A stretch of 64,000 nucleotides of DNA from an uncultured Acinetobacter sp. (GCA_913777945.1 CAJYTY010000031.1:62001-126000); one strand, 5' to 3'; shown: positions 51,152 through 60,444, numbered from the stretch's first letter. The notes: generated from the sequence alone by a model not told the origin. Translations and numbers: made by a program.

Positions 51152-52162
51152 CTACAAAAGTTGAATGTTTTCGACCAAACCTACTTTTTCATAGGCTTCA
51201 ATCACATAGTCTTCATTGCTAGACTGATAATCCGCAACACGGTTCTTTTCTGGTTCTTCACGGATAAAACGACGTTTAGAGCCTTCAAGGTAGTAAATAG
51301 AGAGATTGTCTAAAGACGTAATCAGGCAGGCATTGTCTGGAAAGAAGGGAACACGTACCGCAGGCAAGCCACCAATCTGCTTTTGACCGACCAACACCTG
51401 ACCCGCAAGTACGTTTTGGTTGTCCTGTTCTTTGTTCAAGATGGCAAAGTTTTTGTCATTTAGTAATGAACGTCCACAGATAACCACCAGATCGGTCGCA
51501 TCCTGATGCACTTCATCAATCAGATCATCGACAGCATCCTTCACCAGTGCATCAAGTGTTTTATAGTCACCATTTGCACCCACTGTAATTTTGCCTGAAC
51601 CTGCCACAACCTCAGTCATGCAGCGCTCTGGGCTACGGGTACGGATTTTGTGCAACCATCCTTCATTAACGTCTTGCAATAACGGGTTTTGAGTACGATT
51701 GGTGGTGGCTGCAATACTGGTACCATTCCAGCCAATCATGATCCGGTCTAAACCAATTGCTTTGGCACAGGCACTCGCCCACTTATCCGGAAAATCCTGA
51801 AATTTTGCCCATGTATCAATTTTGGAATAGAGCAGGGCAATATCGAAGTCAGTTTTCTGGCAATCGTAAGTATTGTCTGAAAAACCTGTCGGATCCGATG
51901 GATTACGAATTTTGTCGCCTGTGGTATCGGTACGGCCTGCAATGGTACGTGTGACCGATAAACCAATGGCCTGACCTTTTGGCTCGGGCACTGGAATAAC
52001 ATTGATGCGGCCCAAAAACTCACTTGAAAGCTGAATCTTTTCTTCAAGTGATTGTGCGGGAGTCGGTGCAATCGAAAATTGGACGTTTGCACTTTCGACA
52101 CCATTGATACGTGCAACTTCACGTACATAATGGTTAAAGAGTTTACGTGTATCGTTACGCAT
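51152..52162 (-). CDS. N: Major capsid protein N
   Basis: The 336-residue protein matches the P2 gpN family: TRKLFNHYVREVARINGVES at the start, KIQLSSEFLGRINVIPVPEP, then DKWASACAKAIGLDRIMIGW and a C-terminal VADYQSSNEDYVIEAYEKVG. In P2 the N-terminal part is cleaved by gpO during maturation. HK97-fold shell protein. Confidence 0.95.
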   Translation of the reverse strand: MRNDTRKLFNHYVREVARINGVESANVQFSIAPTPAQSLEEKIQLSSEFLGRINVIPVPEPKGQAIGLSVTRTIAGRTDTTGDKIRNPSDPTGFSDNTYDCQKTDFDIALLYSKIDTWAKFQDFPDKWASACAKAIGLDRIMIGWNGTSIAATTNRTQNPLLQDVNEGWLHKIRTRSPERCMTEVVAGSGKITVGANGDYKTLDALVKDAVDDLIDEVHQDATDLVVICGRSLLNDKNFAILNKEQDNQNVLAGQVLVGQKQIGGLPAVRVPFFPDNACLITSLDNLSIYYLEGSKRRFIREEPEKNRVADYQSSNEDYVIEAYEKVGLVENIQLL

Positions 52163-52179
52163 GATTTTGAAATTCCGTA

Positions 52180-53001
52180 TTAGTAAACAACAGCAGTTGA
52201 AGTACCAGCGTTACCAGTACTTTCAGGGCGTTTTTGATGGTTTGGATCTGGATGAGAATGAAAGGCTTCTGAAAGCTCGTTGTACTTTTGCTCTAAAGAA
52301 GTGAACTTGGTTTTCAACTCATTAAACTCATGTTCAATGGTTGAAAAGGCGGTATTTTGCTTACCAAACGTTTCTGCAATTTGCTCAAGCACCTGCTTAA
52401 CATCGCTAAAGTTTTGCTTGGCTTCTTCACCTTGCTTTTCAATTTGCGGGGTAAAAAACTCACTGAATTTTTGAATCATGCCAACAAACATATTTTTGCT
52501 GTCATCTTCAAACTCCATTTCGGTTTCTATGGCTGTAGAAAACAAATTGGTTTTGGAGTTCTCGCCAAATTTAGCCACCATGCTTGAAAAACTGAGCTTT
52601 TCTGTACCAATCGATGCGGGAGAATCTGTCACCGCCAAACCGACCAGATAAGCAGATCCTTTGCCTTGAAAATTGGGATCAATTTCTATACTGGTAAAGA
52701 TTTTCTGACGCTTCTTGTTCATCTCGACCAGATCCGGAGTAGCATCGAGCTGCGCAAAAAGAGCCAGTTTCTTGGAGCCGTTAAAGTCGATTTCTTCTGA
52801 CTTAACCGCCATTACATCGCCATAAGCTCGAAATGAAGAATCGGGCATGATGCCGCGCAAATGCTCAACCCAGATACGTGCGCCATATACGTCCTGACTA
52901 TAAGATTTTGCAGCCTGTTCAATCCAGGCACGTTCAATCACGCGCCCATCGATGGTGTCGCCTTCAACCGCAACACGAAAGAATTTTGTTTTGTTTGACA
53001 T
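52180..53001 (-). CDS. O: Capsid scaffolding protein/protease O
   Basis: The 273-residue protein has an N-terminal serine-protease domain of gpO type (FFRVAVEGDTIDGRVIERAW; RIWVEHLRGIMPDSSFRAYG; AVTDSPASIGTEKL with the likely Ser nucleophile) and a C-terminal coiled-coil scaffold (EFNELKTKFTSLEQKYNELS). It guides head assembly and cuts gpN and itself. Confidence 0.92.
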   Translation of the reverse strand: MSNKTKFFRVAVEGDTIDGRVIERAWIEQAAKSYSQDVYGARIWVEHLRGIMPDSSFRAYGDVMAVKSEEIDFNGSKKLALFAQLDATPDLVEMNKKRQKIFTSIEIDPNFQGKGSAYLVGLAVTDSPASIGTEKLSFSSMVAKFGENSKTNLFSTAIETEMEFEDDSKNMFVGMIQKFSEFFTPQIEKQGEEAKQNFSDVKQVLEQIAETFGKQNTAFSTIEHEFNELKTKFTSLEQKYNELSEAFHSHPDPNHQKRPESTGNAGTSTAVVY

Positions 53002-53081
53002 GATCTATAACCGTTTAGGAATTTTGCTCTACAAATAATGAGCATCATTGAAAGTCCTACACGATTAGTAAACACAATGAC

Positions 53082-53104
53082 TTTGTAAGAGGGGATGCTA
53101 CAAA
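53082..53104. promoter_or_regulatory. Late-operon dyad 3 between divergent O and P
   Basis: TTTGTA (53082-53087) and TACAAA (53099-53104) enclose AGAGGGGATGC. It lies 45 bp before gene P (rightward) and about 80 bp before gene O (leftward), so one site may serve both divergent late promoters or only one of them. Confidence 0.7.
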
Positions 53105-53148
53105 AACAACACCAAGCTTTATGCCAGATGCATTGATTTAATTGGCGC

Positions 53149-54933
53149 ATGAATACATTAGACACAGAACGCTTCGAGCTGACATTCGACTGCCGGATTA
53201 AAGCGAAGTTCCTGTACTGGATGGGCTGGCGCATTAGTGCGATTGCAGAGTATCTACAGGAAAATGAAAAAACCGTTCATTCGTGGAAGGCACGCGATGA
53301 GTGGGATAAAGACGCACCTGAAGGCTTGGCTGCTCAGGCATTAGAAGCACGTCTGTGTACCTTGTATCTACTCGATAAAAAAACACCGGGCGACTTTAAG
53401 GAAATTGATTTACTCGAACGCCAAAAAGACAAATACGCCAGACGCGAAAAGTACCTGACCAATGAAGGCAATGAAGCCGACATTAATCCAAAAATTCAAA
53501 ACCGTAATGCCAAACCGAAGAAAATGCCTAAGCGTAATCTCATCACGCAGGCCATGATTGAGAAGGTACAGGCAGATTTTGATGAGGGATTGTTCGACTA
53601 TCAGCGTAACTGGTGGAAAGCCAAAAATCAGCGGTCGCGAAATATCCTGAAAAGCCGTCAGATTGGCGCCACGTACTATTTTGCACGCGAAGCATTTGTC
53701 GATTCAATTACAGGGGGAAGTAATCAGATCTTCCTTTCTGCGTCTAAAGCACAGGCGCATGTATTTAAATCTTATATCAAGGCGTTTGCTGCCGAGTCGA
53801 TCGATCTGGACTTACAGGGCGACCCAATCACCCTTAACTTTGAGGAAGGGCCATCATCTGACCTGATTTTTTTGGGTACCAATGCCAAAACTGCGCAAGG
53901 ATTTCATGGCAATTTCTATTTTGATGAATATTTCTGGGTACATGGCTTTTTGACCTTACAAAAAGTTGCCTCTGGTATGGCCATGCACAAGCACTGGCGT
54001 AAAACCTACTTTTCAACACCTTCCTCTAAAAGCCATGAAGCCTATAACTTCTGGACAGGTGAAATCTTCAATAAGGGCCGAGCCAAAGACAAGCGCCTGA
54101 ATATCGATGTGAGTCATGAAGCGCTTAAAGATGGTCGCCTGTGTGAAGATAAAATCTGGCGTCAGATTGTCACCATTCTGGATGCAGAGCGGGGCGGTTG
54201 TGATCTGTTTGATATAGATGAACTGCGTTTTGAGTACTCGGCAGAAAGCTTTGCCAACTTGCTCATGTGTATGTTTATGGATGACGGACATTCCGTATTT
54301 CCATTGGCAGTCATGCAGCAATGTATGGTCGATTCTTGGATGCTTTGGGATCGAGACTTTAAACCACTGACATTACGGCCATTTGGATACCAAGAAGTAT
54401 GGGTGGGCTATGACCCTGCCGAAACTGGCGATACAGCGGGCTTGGTGGTTATTGCACCGCCATCAATAAATTATCCGAAATTTCGCTTGCTGGAGCGCCA
54501 CCAGTTTAAAGGCATGGACTTCAAGGCACAGGCAGCTTATATCAAAAAAGTATGTGAAAACTATCGAGTGACATACATCGGGCTAGACACTACAGGGATG
54601 GGTACAGGCGTTGCCCAGCTTGTGCGCCAGTTCTTTCCTGCACTCACAACCTTTAGCTATTCGGTTGAAGTCAAAACCATGCTGGTACTTAAAGCTATGG
54701 ATGTACTTCACCATAGCCGCTTCGAGTTCGATGCTGGCTGGACCGATGTAGCACAAAGCTTTATGGCTATTAAAAAAACTATGACCGGTTCTGGTCGTCA
54801 ATTCACATTTGAAGCCACGCGCTCCGAAGAAGTCGGGCATGCCGATCTGGCTTGGGCATGCATGCATGTGTTTGCCAATGAACCCCTTGAAGGACGTAAC
54901 TTCCACAATACTGCTGCTATGGAAATATTTTAA
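53149..54933 (+). CDS. P: Terminase large subunit P
   Basis: The 594-residue protein matches P2 gpP: an N-terminal HTH (YLQENEKTVHSWKARDEWD), the ATPase with Walker A-like SRQIGAT in NILKSRQIGATYYFARE and Walker B FYFDEYFW, and a C-terminal nuclease part (VWVGYDPAETGDTAGLVVIA; GLDTTGMGTGVAQLV). It cuts cos DNA and drives packaging. It overlaps Q by 1 nt (TAATG). Confidence 0.94.
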   Translation: MNTLDTERFELTFDCRIKAKFLYWMGWRISAIAEYLQENEKTVHSWKARDEWDKDAPEGLAAQALEARLCTLYLLDKKTPGDFKEIDLLERQKDKYARREKYLTNEGNEADINPKIQNRNAKPKKMPKRNLITQAMIEKVQADFDEGLFDYQRNWWKAKNQRSRNILKSRQIGATYYFAREAFVDSITGGSNQIFLSASKAQAHVFKSYIKAFAAESIDLDLQGDPITLNFEEGPSSDLIFLGTNAKTAQGFHGNFYFDEYFWVHGFLTLQKVASGMAMHKHWRKTYFSTPSSKSHEAYNFWTGEIFNKGRAKDKRLNIDVSHEALKDGRLCEDKIWRQIVTILDAERGGCDLFDIDELRFEYSAESFANLLMCMFMDDGHSVFPLAVMQQCMVDSWMLWDRDFKPLTLRPFGYQEVWVGYDPAETGDTAGLVVIAPPSINYPKFRLLERHQFKGMDFKAQAAYIKKVCENYRVTYIGLDTTGMGTGVAQLVRQFFPALTTFSYSVEVKTMLVLKAMDVLHHSRFEFDAGWTDVAQSFMAIKKTMTGSGRQFTFEATRSEEVGHADLAWACMHVFANEPLEGRNFHNTAAMEIF

Positions 54934-55958
54934 TGAATGCACAAGACCATTTACCGACGCTAACTCAAAACAATTCCATGCAGGCATTTACCTTTGGAGA
55001 TCCAGAACCGGTATTAAACACGCACGATCTAATGAGTATGTTTCAGGTGTACTGGAATGGCACTTACTATGAGCCGCCTGTGAGTCTGGATGGCTTGGCC
55101 AAGTCATTTCGAAGTACACCATATTTGTCTACCGCCATTATTTATAAGCGTAATCAACTGGTTTCAGCATTTAAGCCAAACAAGCTGATGTCTTCAAAGG
55201 CATTTGAGCAACTGGTAATGGACTTTCTGGTTTTTGGTATGGGTTACGTGGAAGCAGTAAAAAGTAGATCGAATAAGATTGTGCAGGTGACAACACCTCT
55301 TGCCAAGTACATGCGCCGCAAGCAAGACCCGAAAGAGTTCCTCATGATTACCGAAAACTGGAAGTACCACCATTTTGAGCGTGACACGGTTTTTCAGGTT
55401 CGAGAGTGTGATATCAATCAGGAGATCTACGGCACGCCTGAATATCTGGCAGCTTTACAATCGGCTTTTTTAAACGAGTCTGCCACGTTATTTCGTCGTA
55501 AATACTACAACAATGGCTCACATGCGGGCTTTATTTTGTACCTGACCGATCCACAACAAAGCGAAGATGATGTAAATAATTTACGCCAGGCACTCAAAGA
55601 CAGCAAAGGGCCAGGGAACTTTCGTAACCTGTTTTTGTATTCACCAAGTGGGAAGCCAGACGGGATTAAGTTGATACCTGTATCTGAAGTGGCAGCGAAG
55701 GACGAGTTTGCACACATCAAGTCCATTACACGGGATGACATACTGGCAGCCATGCGGACACCACCACAGCTACTTGGGATTATTCCCAACAACACCGGTG
55801 GCTTTGGTTCGATTACCGAAGCAGAGCAGGTGCATTGGAACTCGGAAATTATTCCACTACAGCACCGGATTGCAGATCAAATCAATGGATGGATTGGACA
55901 GAGCGTGATTACATTTAAAAGTTATGCAGAGATACGAAACAATGTGAACACGGCTTAA
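54933..55958 (+). CDS. Q: Portal protein Q
   Basis: The 341-residue protein is a P2 gpQ-type portal: YEPPVSLDGLAKSFRSTPYL, then HHFERDTVFQVRECDINQEI, YGTPEYLAALQSAFLNESAT and FRRKYYNNGSHAGFILYLTD, all characteristic of the family. The C-terminal part contains RTPPQLLGIIPNNTGGFGSI. It forms the packaging vertex. The P2 cos site normally lies just beyond Q; I could not identify it by eye. Confidence 0.95.
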   Translation: MNAQDHLPTLTQNNSMQAFTFGDPEPVLNTHDLMSMFQVYWNGTYYEPPVSLDGLAKSFRSTPYLSTAIIYKRNQLVSAFKPNKLMSSKAFEQLVMDFLVFGMGYVEAVKSRSNKIVQVTTPLAKYMRRKQDPKEFLMITENWKYHHFERDTVFQVRECDINQEIYGTPEYLAALQSAFLNESATLFRRKYYNNGSHAGFILYLTDPQQSEDDVNNLRQALKDSKGPGNFRNLFLYSPSGKPDGIKLIPVSEVAAKDEFAHIKSITRDDILAAMRTPPQLLGIIPNNTGGFGSITEAEQVHWNSEIIPLQHRIADQINGWIGQSVITFKSYAEIRNNVNTA

Positions 55959-55975
55959 AAAATACATCATCTGAA

Positions 55976-55998
55976 TTTGTAAGAGGGGATGCTACATA
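55976..55998 (+). promoter_or_regulatory. Late-operon dyad 4, downstream of Q
   Basis: TTTGTA (55976-55981) followed by AGAGGGGATGC and TACATA (55993-55998), one base short of perfect symmetry. The next rightward gene is the 36-residue IRWW membrane protein at 56158, which therefore may be a late gene. The site lies 55 bp before a terminator-like hairpin. Confidence 0.65.
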
Positions 55999-56050
55999 TT
56001 CACAAGCTTCTTTTGCTTCTTTGAAAAAGTGAATAATGAAGATACATAGC

Positions 56051-56084
56051 AAAAAACCCAAGATGTGGCGTCTCGGGTTTTTTT
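56051..56084 (+). terminator. Terminator downstream of Q
   Basis: AAAAAACCC (56051-56059) and GGGTTTTTTT (56075-56084) frame an AGA/TCT inner stem with a seven-base loop. The A and T runs make it work in both directions. It probably ends the P-Q transcript. Confidence 0.7.
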
Positions 56085-56157
56085 GTGTCCACCACTTAAG
56101 CACATAAGAGGTAAACCATAGGTGAATTTTAACCTAAATTTAAAGTTGGATAAAGTA

Positions 56158-56268
56158 ATGGAAGTGTTTGCAAAATATAAATCATTACGAAACATGTATT
56201 ACGCATTAATTGCAGTCATTGGCTTGTACGGATTTGCGCAGATTATTTCGGCTATTCGATGGTGGTAA
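56158..56268 (+). CDS. Tiny membrane protein ending IRWW, 36 aa, right copy
   Basis: ATG 56158 to TAA 56268. The peptide begins MEVFAKYKSLRN, has one membrane helix (MYYALIAVIGLYGFAQIISA) and ends in IRWW like the 32-residue protein at 34272-34370. Both flank the virion block. The RBS is weak (TTGGATAAAGTA). The shared ending in two unlinked small ORFs is the main evidence that both are real genes. Confidence 0.5.
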   Translation: MEVFAKYKSLRNMYYALIAVIGLYGFAQIISAIRWW

Positions 56269-56363
56269 ATTTCATCCCAATGAAGGTATAGAAATAAAAA
56301 ACTTATCACCGTAGCTTAATTTTTGCATTAGAACATCAATACTACTGATTGCTACAAATCCAT

Positions 56364-57410
56364 TTATTTAAATTTGGATTTTGGGATATAGGAATCTTCG
56401 CCAAGTGTTTTATTAATTAATATTGAAAAATACTTATCTGGTGTGTGATAGGTATTTATTTTTCTAAGTAATGCATACTTTTGTATAAAGTTAATCAATT
56501 CATTGTTATCAAAATTGTTAGCATTGTTAATGGCTGTTATGAACATGGTATACATTTCATTAATAGTTTGATGTGAAATAAAAATTTTAACTGCATCATT
56601 AGAGGTCTTAAGATGATCATGTTCTTCAATATATCTGAGAATGAAGCAAATATATTCGAAATATTCATTGTCAATAATAGTTTCTCTTGTGTGTGCATGG
56701 GCTTCAGATGAAGCAGAAACTATTACAGGAATGTATACTTTTTCATTTGAATTTTTAAGATTTTCAACATTATATGCAAATTTACCTTGTATATGTAATA
56801 AGGATTCTTGATAAAATCGATCGAATACATAGTTTCCTTTAATTTCAGAATTTCTAGATATTTCTAAGGACTTGATTTTATTTTTCTTTTCATCCAAAAA
56901 TTTAAAAAGAAGTGTGTAAAAATTTTGAACTTTTGCATCCAGAATCTGTTGTTCATTCAGTTGTGCTTGCTGTTCAGTGATTAGGCTTTGTTTTTCAGCA
57001 ATTTTTCGTTGCTCATTTGCAATCGTATTACTTTCTTTAATTTCATTACGTTGAGCTTCAAGTTCCTCACGCTGGGCACGTAATTCTTGTCGCTGCATAA
57101 ACAAAGAAATAATCAGGACAGCAAAAGCTAGTCCACTGAATAATGTATTTAAAGATCCATAGCTATCACCATAAGTGCCATATATTTCACCTACTTTTTG
57201 AAATCTCGTTTCTGCCTTGGAATCATCGGTTTCTAGATTTGGCTTAAATGGTATAGAAACTTTAGGAGGTTCTTTAGGTAACGGTACATCAGCTTTCTGC
57301 AAGAAATAAGGGTAAAAAAACCAAACTAAGAAAATACCAAGCCCTGTCAAAACCATTAAAACTAGCTCTAGATTATTTTTAATGGTTTTTTTATTCGTAA
57401 AGTTAATCAT
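56364..57410 (-). CDS. AbiC-like membrane/coiled-coil protein, right copy
   Basis: The 348-residue protein has a membrane helix near the N-terminus (LELVLMVLTGLGIFLVWFFY), a second one at about 90-110 after GTYGDSYGSLNTLF, a coiled coil (ELRAQREELEAQRNEIKE), and a helical C-terminal domain starting FYTLLFKFLDEKKNKIK. The family is known as putative phage abortive infection protein. The start could also be 57443, overlapping the upstream RelA/SpoT gene by 23 nt; with ATG 57410 the gap is 10 nt. Either way the two are one operon. Confidence 0.7.
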   Translation of the reverse strand: MINFTNKKTIKNNLELVLMVLTGLGIFLVWFFYPYFLQKADVPLPKEPPKVSIPFKPNLETDDSKAETRFQKVGEIYGTYGDSYGSLNTLFSGLAFAVLIISLFMQRQELRAQREELEAQRNEIKESNTIANEQRKIAEKQSLITEQQAQLNEQQILDAKVQNFYTLLFKFLDEKKNKIKSLEISRNSEIKGNYVFDRFYQESLLHIQGKFAYNVENLKNSNEKVYIPVIVSASSEAHAHTRETIIDNEYFEYICFILRYIEEHDHLKTSNDAVKIFISHQTINEMYTMFITAINNANNFDNNELINFIQKYALLRKINTYHTPDKYFSILINKTLGEDSYIPKSKFK

Positions 57411-57420
57411 AAAAAATAAA

Positions 57421-58527
57421 CTAGTTATCCGTAAAAACATCAATATTATAATTTGAGAAAAATTGCTCTATATCAATATTTATATATTTTTCTTGCAATA
57501 TTTGAACGACTGATTCAGGTATAATTTTAAACTGTAGGCAGGAATTTTCCCAAGATTGAGTCATGTATTTATTGAGGTTATCAAATAGAAGGGCTGTGCA
57601 AATAATACCACTTTCGTTAAATTGATCTACTTTAATTAAATAGGGTTTAACTTGTAAAATAATATTTTTTAATTGATTAAGATTATTTATACCGAAATTT
57701 ATCGTTTCATTAAGAGTATTAGCAAGCATTTCATCGTCAGTCTTTTGAAGCCCCTTGTTTGGAAAAATATGTTGCAACAAAGTTCGTATACCAATCGTTG
57801 ATAATTCAATATCTATTTGATTGTTTTCTTGAATTTCTTGCTTAACTGTTTGCGCATATTCTTCAATTTCAACAGTTAATCTATTGAATTCGAGGTCGGC
57901 AGATTCTAATAGACCAGAAAGAAGACTAAATCTGCGACTTAAATGAGAAGGTAGTTTGCCACCAAGTTTATAACCTCTATCATGTTCAATTTCAGCCCAT
58001 GCATGCTCTAAAGCAGTTCTGACTTGAATTTCAAAACATAAACCTTTAAGTGCTTTCCATTCGAGTAGCGCTTCCCTAGATTCTCCAATATCACATACGA
58101 AATGCACAGAACGATAACCAACTTTGTCTTCGCCAAGTGAAGCGGATTTATTGATGCTATCTTCAGGATGTACATTAAATAAAGAATGAATTAACTCGCC
58201 AACTTTTTGTACATCAGACTCAATTAACGTGATAACACGAATACCAGCTAAATCTGTCATATCATTGGGTGAGTAATCTTTATTTTTCTTTTTATCATCT
58301 ATTTTCTTAAGGAAACTCTTTTTACCTTTCTCTCTAAAAGGAATATCTACATAACTAATGCCATGCCCATCAAGTGTACTCTTTAACGTTGCAGCTACCA
58401 TTGCAGCTAAAGTTTTATAGTGATGGATATTTCCATCAAACCAGGCCTCATGATCAGCTCTAGATGAAGAAGATACTTCTACTTCATCCTCAACAATCTT
58501 CAAAGCTTCTGCTTTTTTATCCGCCAC
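57421..58527 (-). CDS. RelA/SpoT-domain nucleotidyltransferase
   Basis: The 368-residue protein carries the synthetase motifs of RelA/SpoT enzymes: FREKGKKSF (residues 64-72) for ATP binding, DLAGIRV with Asp92, VGYRSVHF (137-143) with the stacking Tyr, and EIQVRTALEHAWAEIEHD (166-183). There is no hydrolase, TGS or ACT domain; the C-terminal 180 residues are helical and unknown. It could make alarmones or, like toxSAS/CapRel, modify tRNA or adenosine nucleotides. It is cotranscribed with the AbiC-like gene. Confidence 0.82.
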   Translation of the reverse strand: MADKKAEALKIVEDEVEVSSSSRADHEAWFDGNIHHYKTLAAMVAATLKSTLDGHGISYVDIPFREKGKKSFLKKIDDKKKNKDYSPNDMTDLAGIRVITLIESDVQKVGELIHSLFNVHPEDSINKSASLGEDKVGYRSVHFVCDIGESREALLEWKALKGLCFEIQVRTALEHAWAEIEHDRGYKLGGKLPSHLSRRFSLLSGLLESADLEFNRLTVEIEEYAQTVKQEIQENNQIDIELSTIGIRTLLQHIFPNKGLQKTDDEMLANTLNETINFGINNLNQLKNIILQVKPYLIKVDQFNESGIICTALLFDNLNKYMTQSWENSCLQFKIIPESVVQILQEKYINIDIEQFFSNYNIDVFTDN

Positions 58528-58584
58528 GCAATAAACCCCAAGTTCAATTTTTCATAAAATTTTATAGGTAAATATATATCATGA

Positions 58585-58612
58585 TTGACACACAATGAGT
58601 AACTAAGATACT
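58585..58612 (+). promoter_or_regulatory. Promoter with operator in front of the deoxyribosyltransferase-like gene
   Basis: -35 TTGACA (58585-58590), 16-bp spacer, -10 GATACT (58607-58612). AGTAACTAAGATACT (58598-58612) overlaps the -10 box exactly as at 28752. The site also lies in the short divergent region before the RelA/SpoT gene. Confidence 0.68.
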
Positions 58613-58645
58613 ACTAAGTGATGATAAATCTTTCACTTAAAAATC

Positions 58646-59599
58646 ATGACTACCAAAAAAACAGATGAAACTAAAGAAGTTACAGAGAAGTCAGAAAATA
58701 ATGATTGCTTCATTATTATGCCAATAGCAGATCACCCTGATTACAAACAGGGGCACTTCAAACGTGTATATGATGATATTTTTAAACCTGCTTGTATTGC
58801 AGCAGGTTATAGGCCAGTTCGAGCAGATGACACTAAACAAGCAAACTTGATTCAACTGGATATTCTGCAAAAATTACTTGAATCACCTATGGCAATTTGT
58901 GATTTAAGTACAAGGAATCCAAATGTTCTATTTGAACTCGGCTTAAGACAAGCTTTTGATAAGCCAACAATTCTGGTGCAGGAAGAGGGAACACCAAGAA
59001 TTTTCGATATTAATATTTTTCGTTATGTTGAATATAGAAAAAGTCTGGACTATCGTGAAGTTTTAGCTGATCAGCGAGCTATAGAAGAAGTCTTAATAGA
59101 AACCAAACAAGCTGTGGTTGACGGAAAAAGTGTCAATTCTATTATTAAGCTTCTTTCAATGACAAATCCAGCAGTACTTCAAGATTCATCAAATTTTGGT
59201 GAAAAAGAATACTTCAATGTTCTTATGTCTGAGTTTGGATCTTTAAAGAAACAAATATATAATATGAACCAAGAAAATAAATCTATTAATAAAGATTTTA
59301 ATTCTTATAAAGAAATAAATAGTGATAAATTTTATCTTTTGGAGATATTGTTTGATCGTGTTTTAACTGGTGAAGAGTATCAAAATATATTTGATAGTTT
59401 TTTAAAATCTTCTCTAATCGAGGAGGTCGGTCTGATGGAGGCATATATAGATGAAAAAAAGAATTATAAAATGATTGTTGAAATTAGAGCTCTTAAAGGA
59501 AAAGTCATACCTAAAGCTTATATATTCAATTTAATAAAAAAATCAAATCTAGATAATCTTAAGATTATTGATATTTTTTCTGCAAGATCAATTTCTTAG
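58646..59599 (+). CDS. Nucleoside deoxyribosyltransferase/TIR-like effector candidate
   Basis: Residues 18-130 form a Rossmann-like domain with CFIIMPIADH at its first strand, AICDLSTRNPNVLFELGLR with a candidate catalytic Glu97 in FELG and Asp86, and PTILVQEEGTPRIFDI. This pattern is found in nucleoside 2-deoxyribosyltransferase-like and TIR-like proteins, several of which cleave NAD or nucleotides in anti-phage systems. The C-terminal 190 residues are helical and Lys/Asn-rich. The reaction is not established. Confidence 0.65.
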   Translation: MTTKKTDETKEVTEKSENNDCFIIMPIADHPDYKQGHFKRVYDDIFKPACIAAGYRPVRADDTKQANLIQLDILQKLLESPMAICDLSTRNPNVLFELGLRQAFDKPTILVQEEGTPRIFDINIFRYVEYRKSLDYREVLADQRAIEEVLIETKQAVVDGKSVNSIIKLLSMTNPAVLQDSSNFGEKEYFNVLMSEFGSLKKQIYNMNQENKSINKDFNSYKEINSDKFYLLEILFDRVLTGEEYQNIFDSFLKSSLIEEVGLMEAYIDEKKNYKMIVEIRALKGKVIPKAYIFNLIKKSNLDNLKIIDIFSARSIS

Positions 59600-59733
59600 T
59601 GTGGAATTTTAATATATCTATCTCCTAAATATAAATATACTTTTTTATAGAAAATTAAATATTTCACTCAGCATATTTACTTTATGTTTTAATATATTTT
59701 AACTAAGTTTAGATTGTAGCTATTATTAATAGA

Positions 59734-60411
59734 TTAACCTATCCTCTCCATTTCCAATAACCATTTAACATATTTTAATCTCATAAAATATGTTAATATT
59801 TTAAATGCAATATAAACTCCTACTAACAAGATTATAGTTGATAAAATAACTAAAATTAGAAATTCATTTATTGTTGAAATTTTGTGTGCGAAAAAATAAC
59901 TAGTATATAACATTGCTGCAATTGATAGTGCTGAAATTGAAAAATATATTATGGATCCGATGATATTATTTCTATTTGCATCATTAATGTTGTATTTTTT
60001 ATTGAGTGTTAAACTAGAATTATTTTTATCATAAACTAGAATGTGTTTACAGAGTTCAAAAATTACAATAGCCCTTTGTTTATCAATAAAGCTAATTAAA
60101 TATTCGAGTTTATTTAGATCCTTTTCTTCAGTTCCTAATTCTATCTGTAAATAAAGAACTTTTTGGTGATAGATAATTTTATCTTTTGTTTTATCATCTA
60201 ACCGCGATTCCTTTATAAGCACCTCTTTGCTTGCGATTAGCTTATCTTTTTTTCTTCTTTTATAAGTTGTTATTAATGAAATATGTTCAATAACTCCTGT
60301 TTTTATCAGAAAGCCGTAGATAATAAATATTGATACAATTAATGTTACTGTTGTCCCGATCACCGAGCCAAATGAATTTTTGATGAATAATAAAGCAGTT
60401 GAGAGTTCCAT
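59734..60411 (-). CDS. Membrane protein with three hydrophobic segments, right copy
   Basis: The 225-residue protein has one N-terminal membrane helix (about 17-37), a 100-residue cytoplasmic part and two C-terminal membrane helices (about 148-168 and 180-205). It aligns in its middle with the protein at 31843-32538. AT-rich and adjacent to the right C4/Rha cassette. A role with the neighbouring effector-like gene, or in exclusion, is possible but not shown. Confidence 0.6.
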   Translation of the reverse strand: MELSTALLFIKNSFGSVIGTTVTLIVSIFIIYGFLIKTGVIEHISLITTYKRRKKDKLIASKEVLIKESRLDDKTKDKIIYHQKVLYLQIELGTEEKDLNKLEYLISFIDKQRAIVIFELCKHILVYDKNNSSLTLNKKYNINDANRNNIIGSIIYFSISALSIAAMLYTSYFFAHKISTINEFLILVILSTIILLVGVYIAFKILTYFMRLKYVKWLLEMERIG

Positions 60412-60444
60412 ATTTCTTAATTTATAAAGTGTGATAGAAAAGTA

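Noticed and set aside
42157..55998. CRISPR-like or mobile repeat explanation for the AGAGGGGATGC repeats
   Set aside because: Only four copies, kilobases apart, each at an intergenic position near late operons; no regular spacers or neighbouring cas genes.
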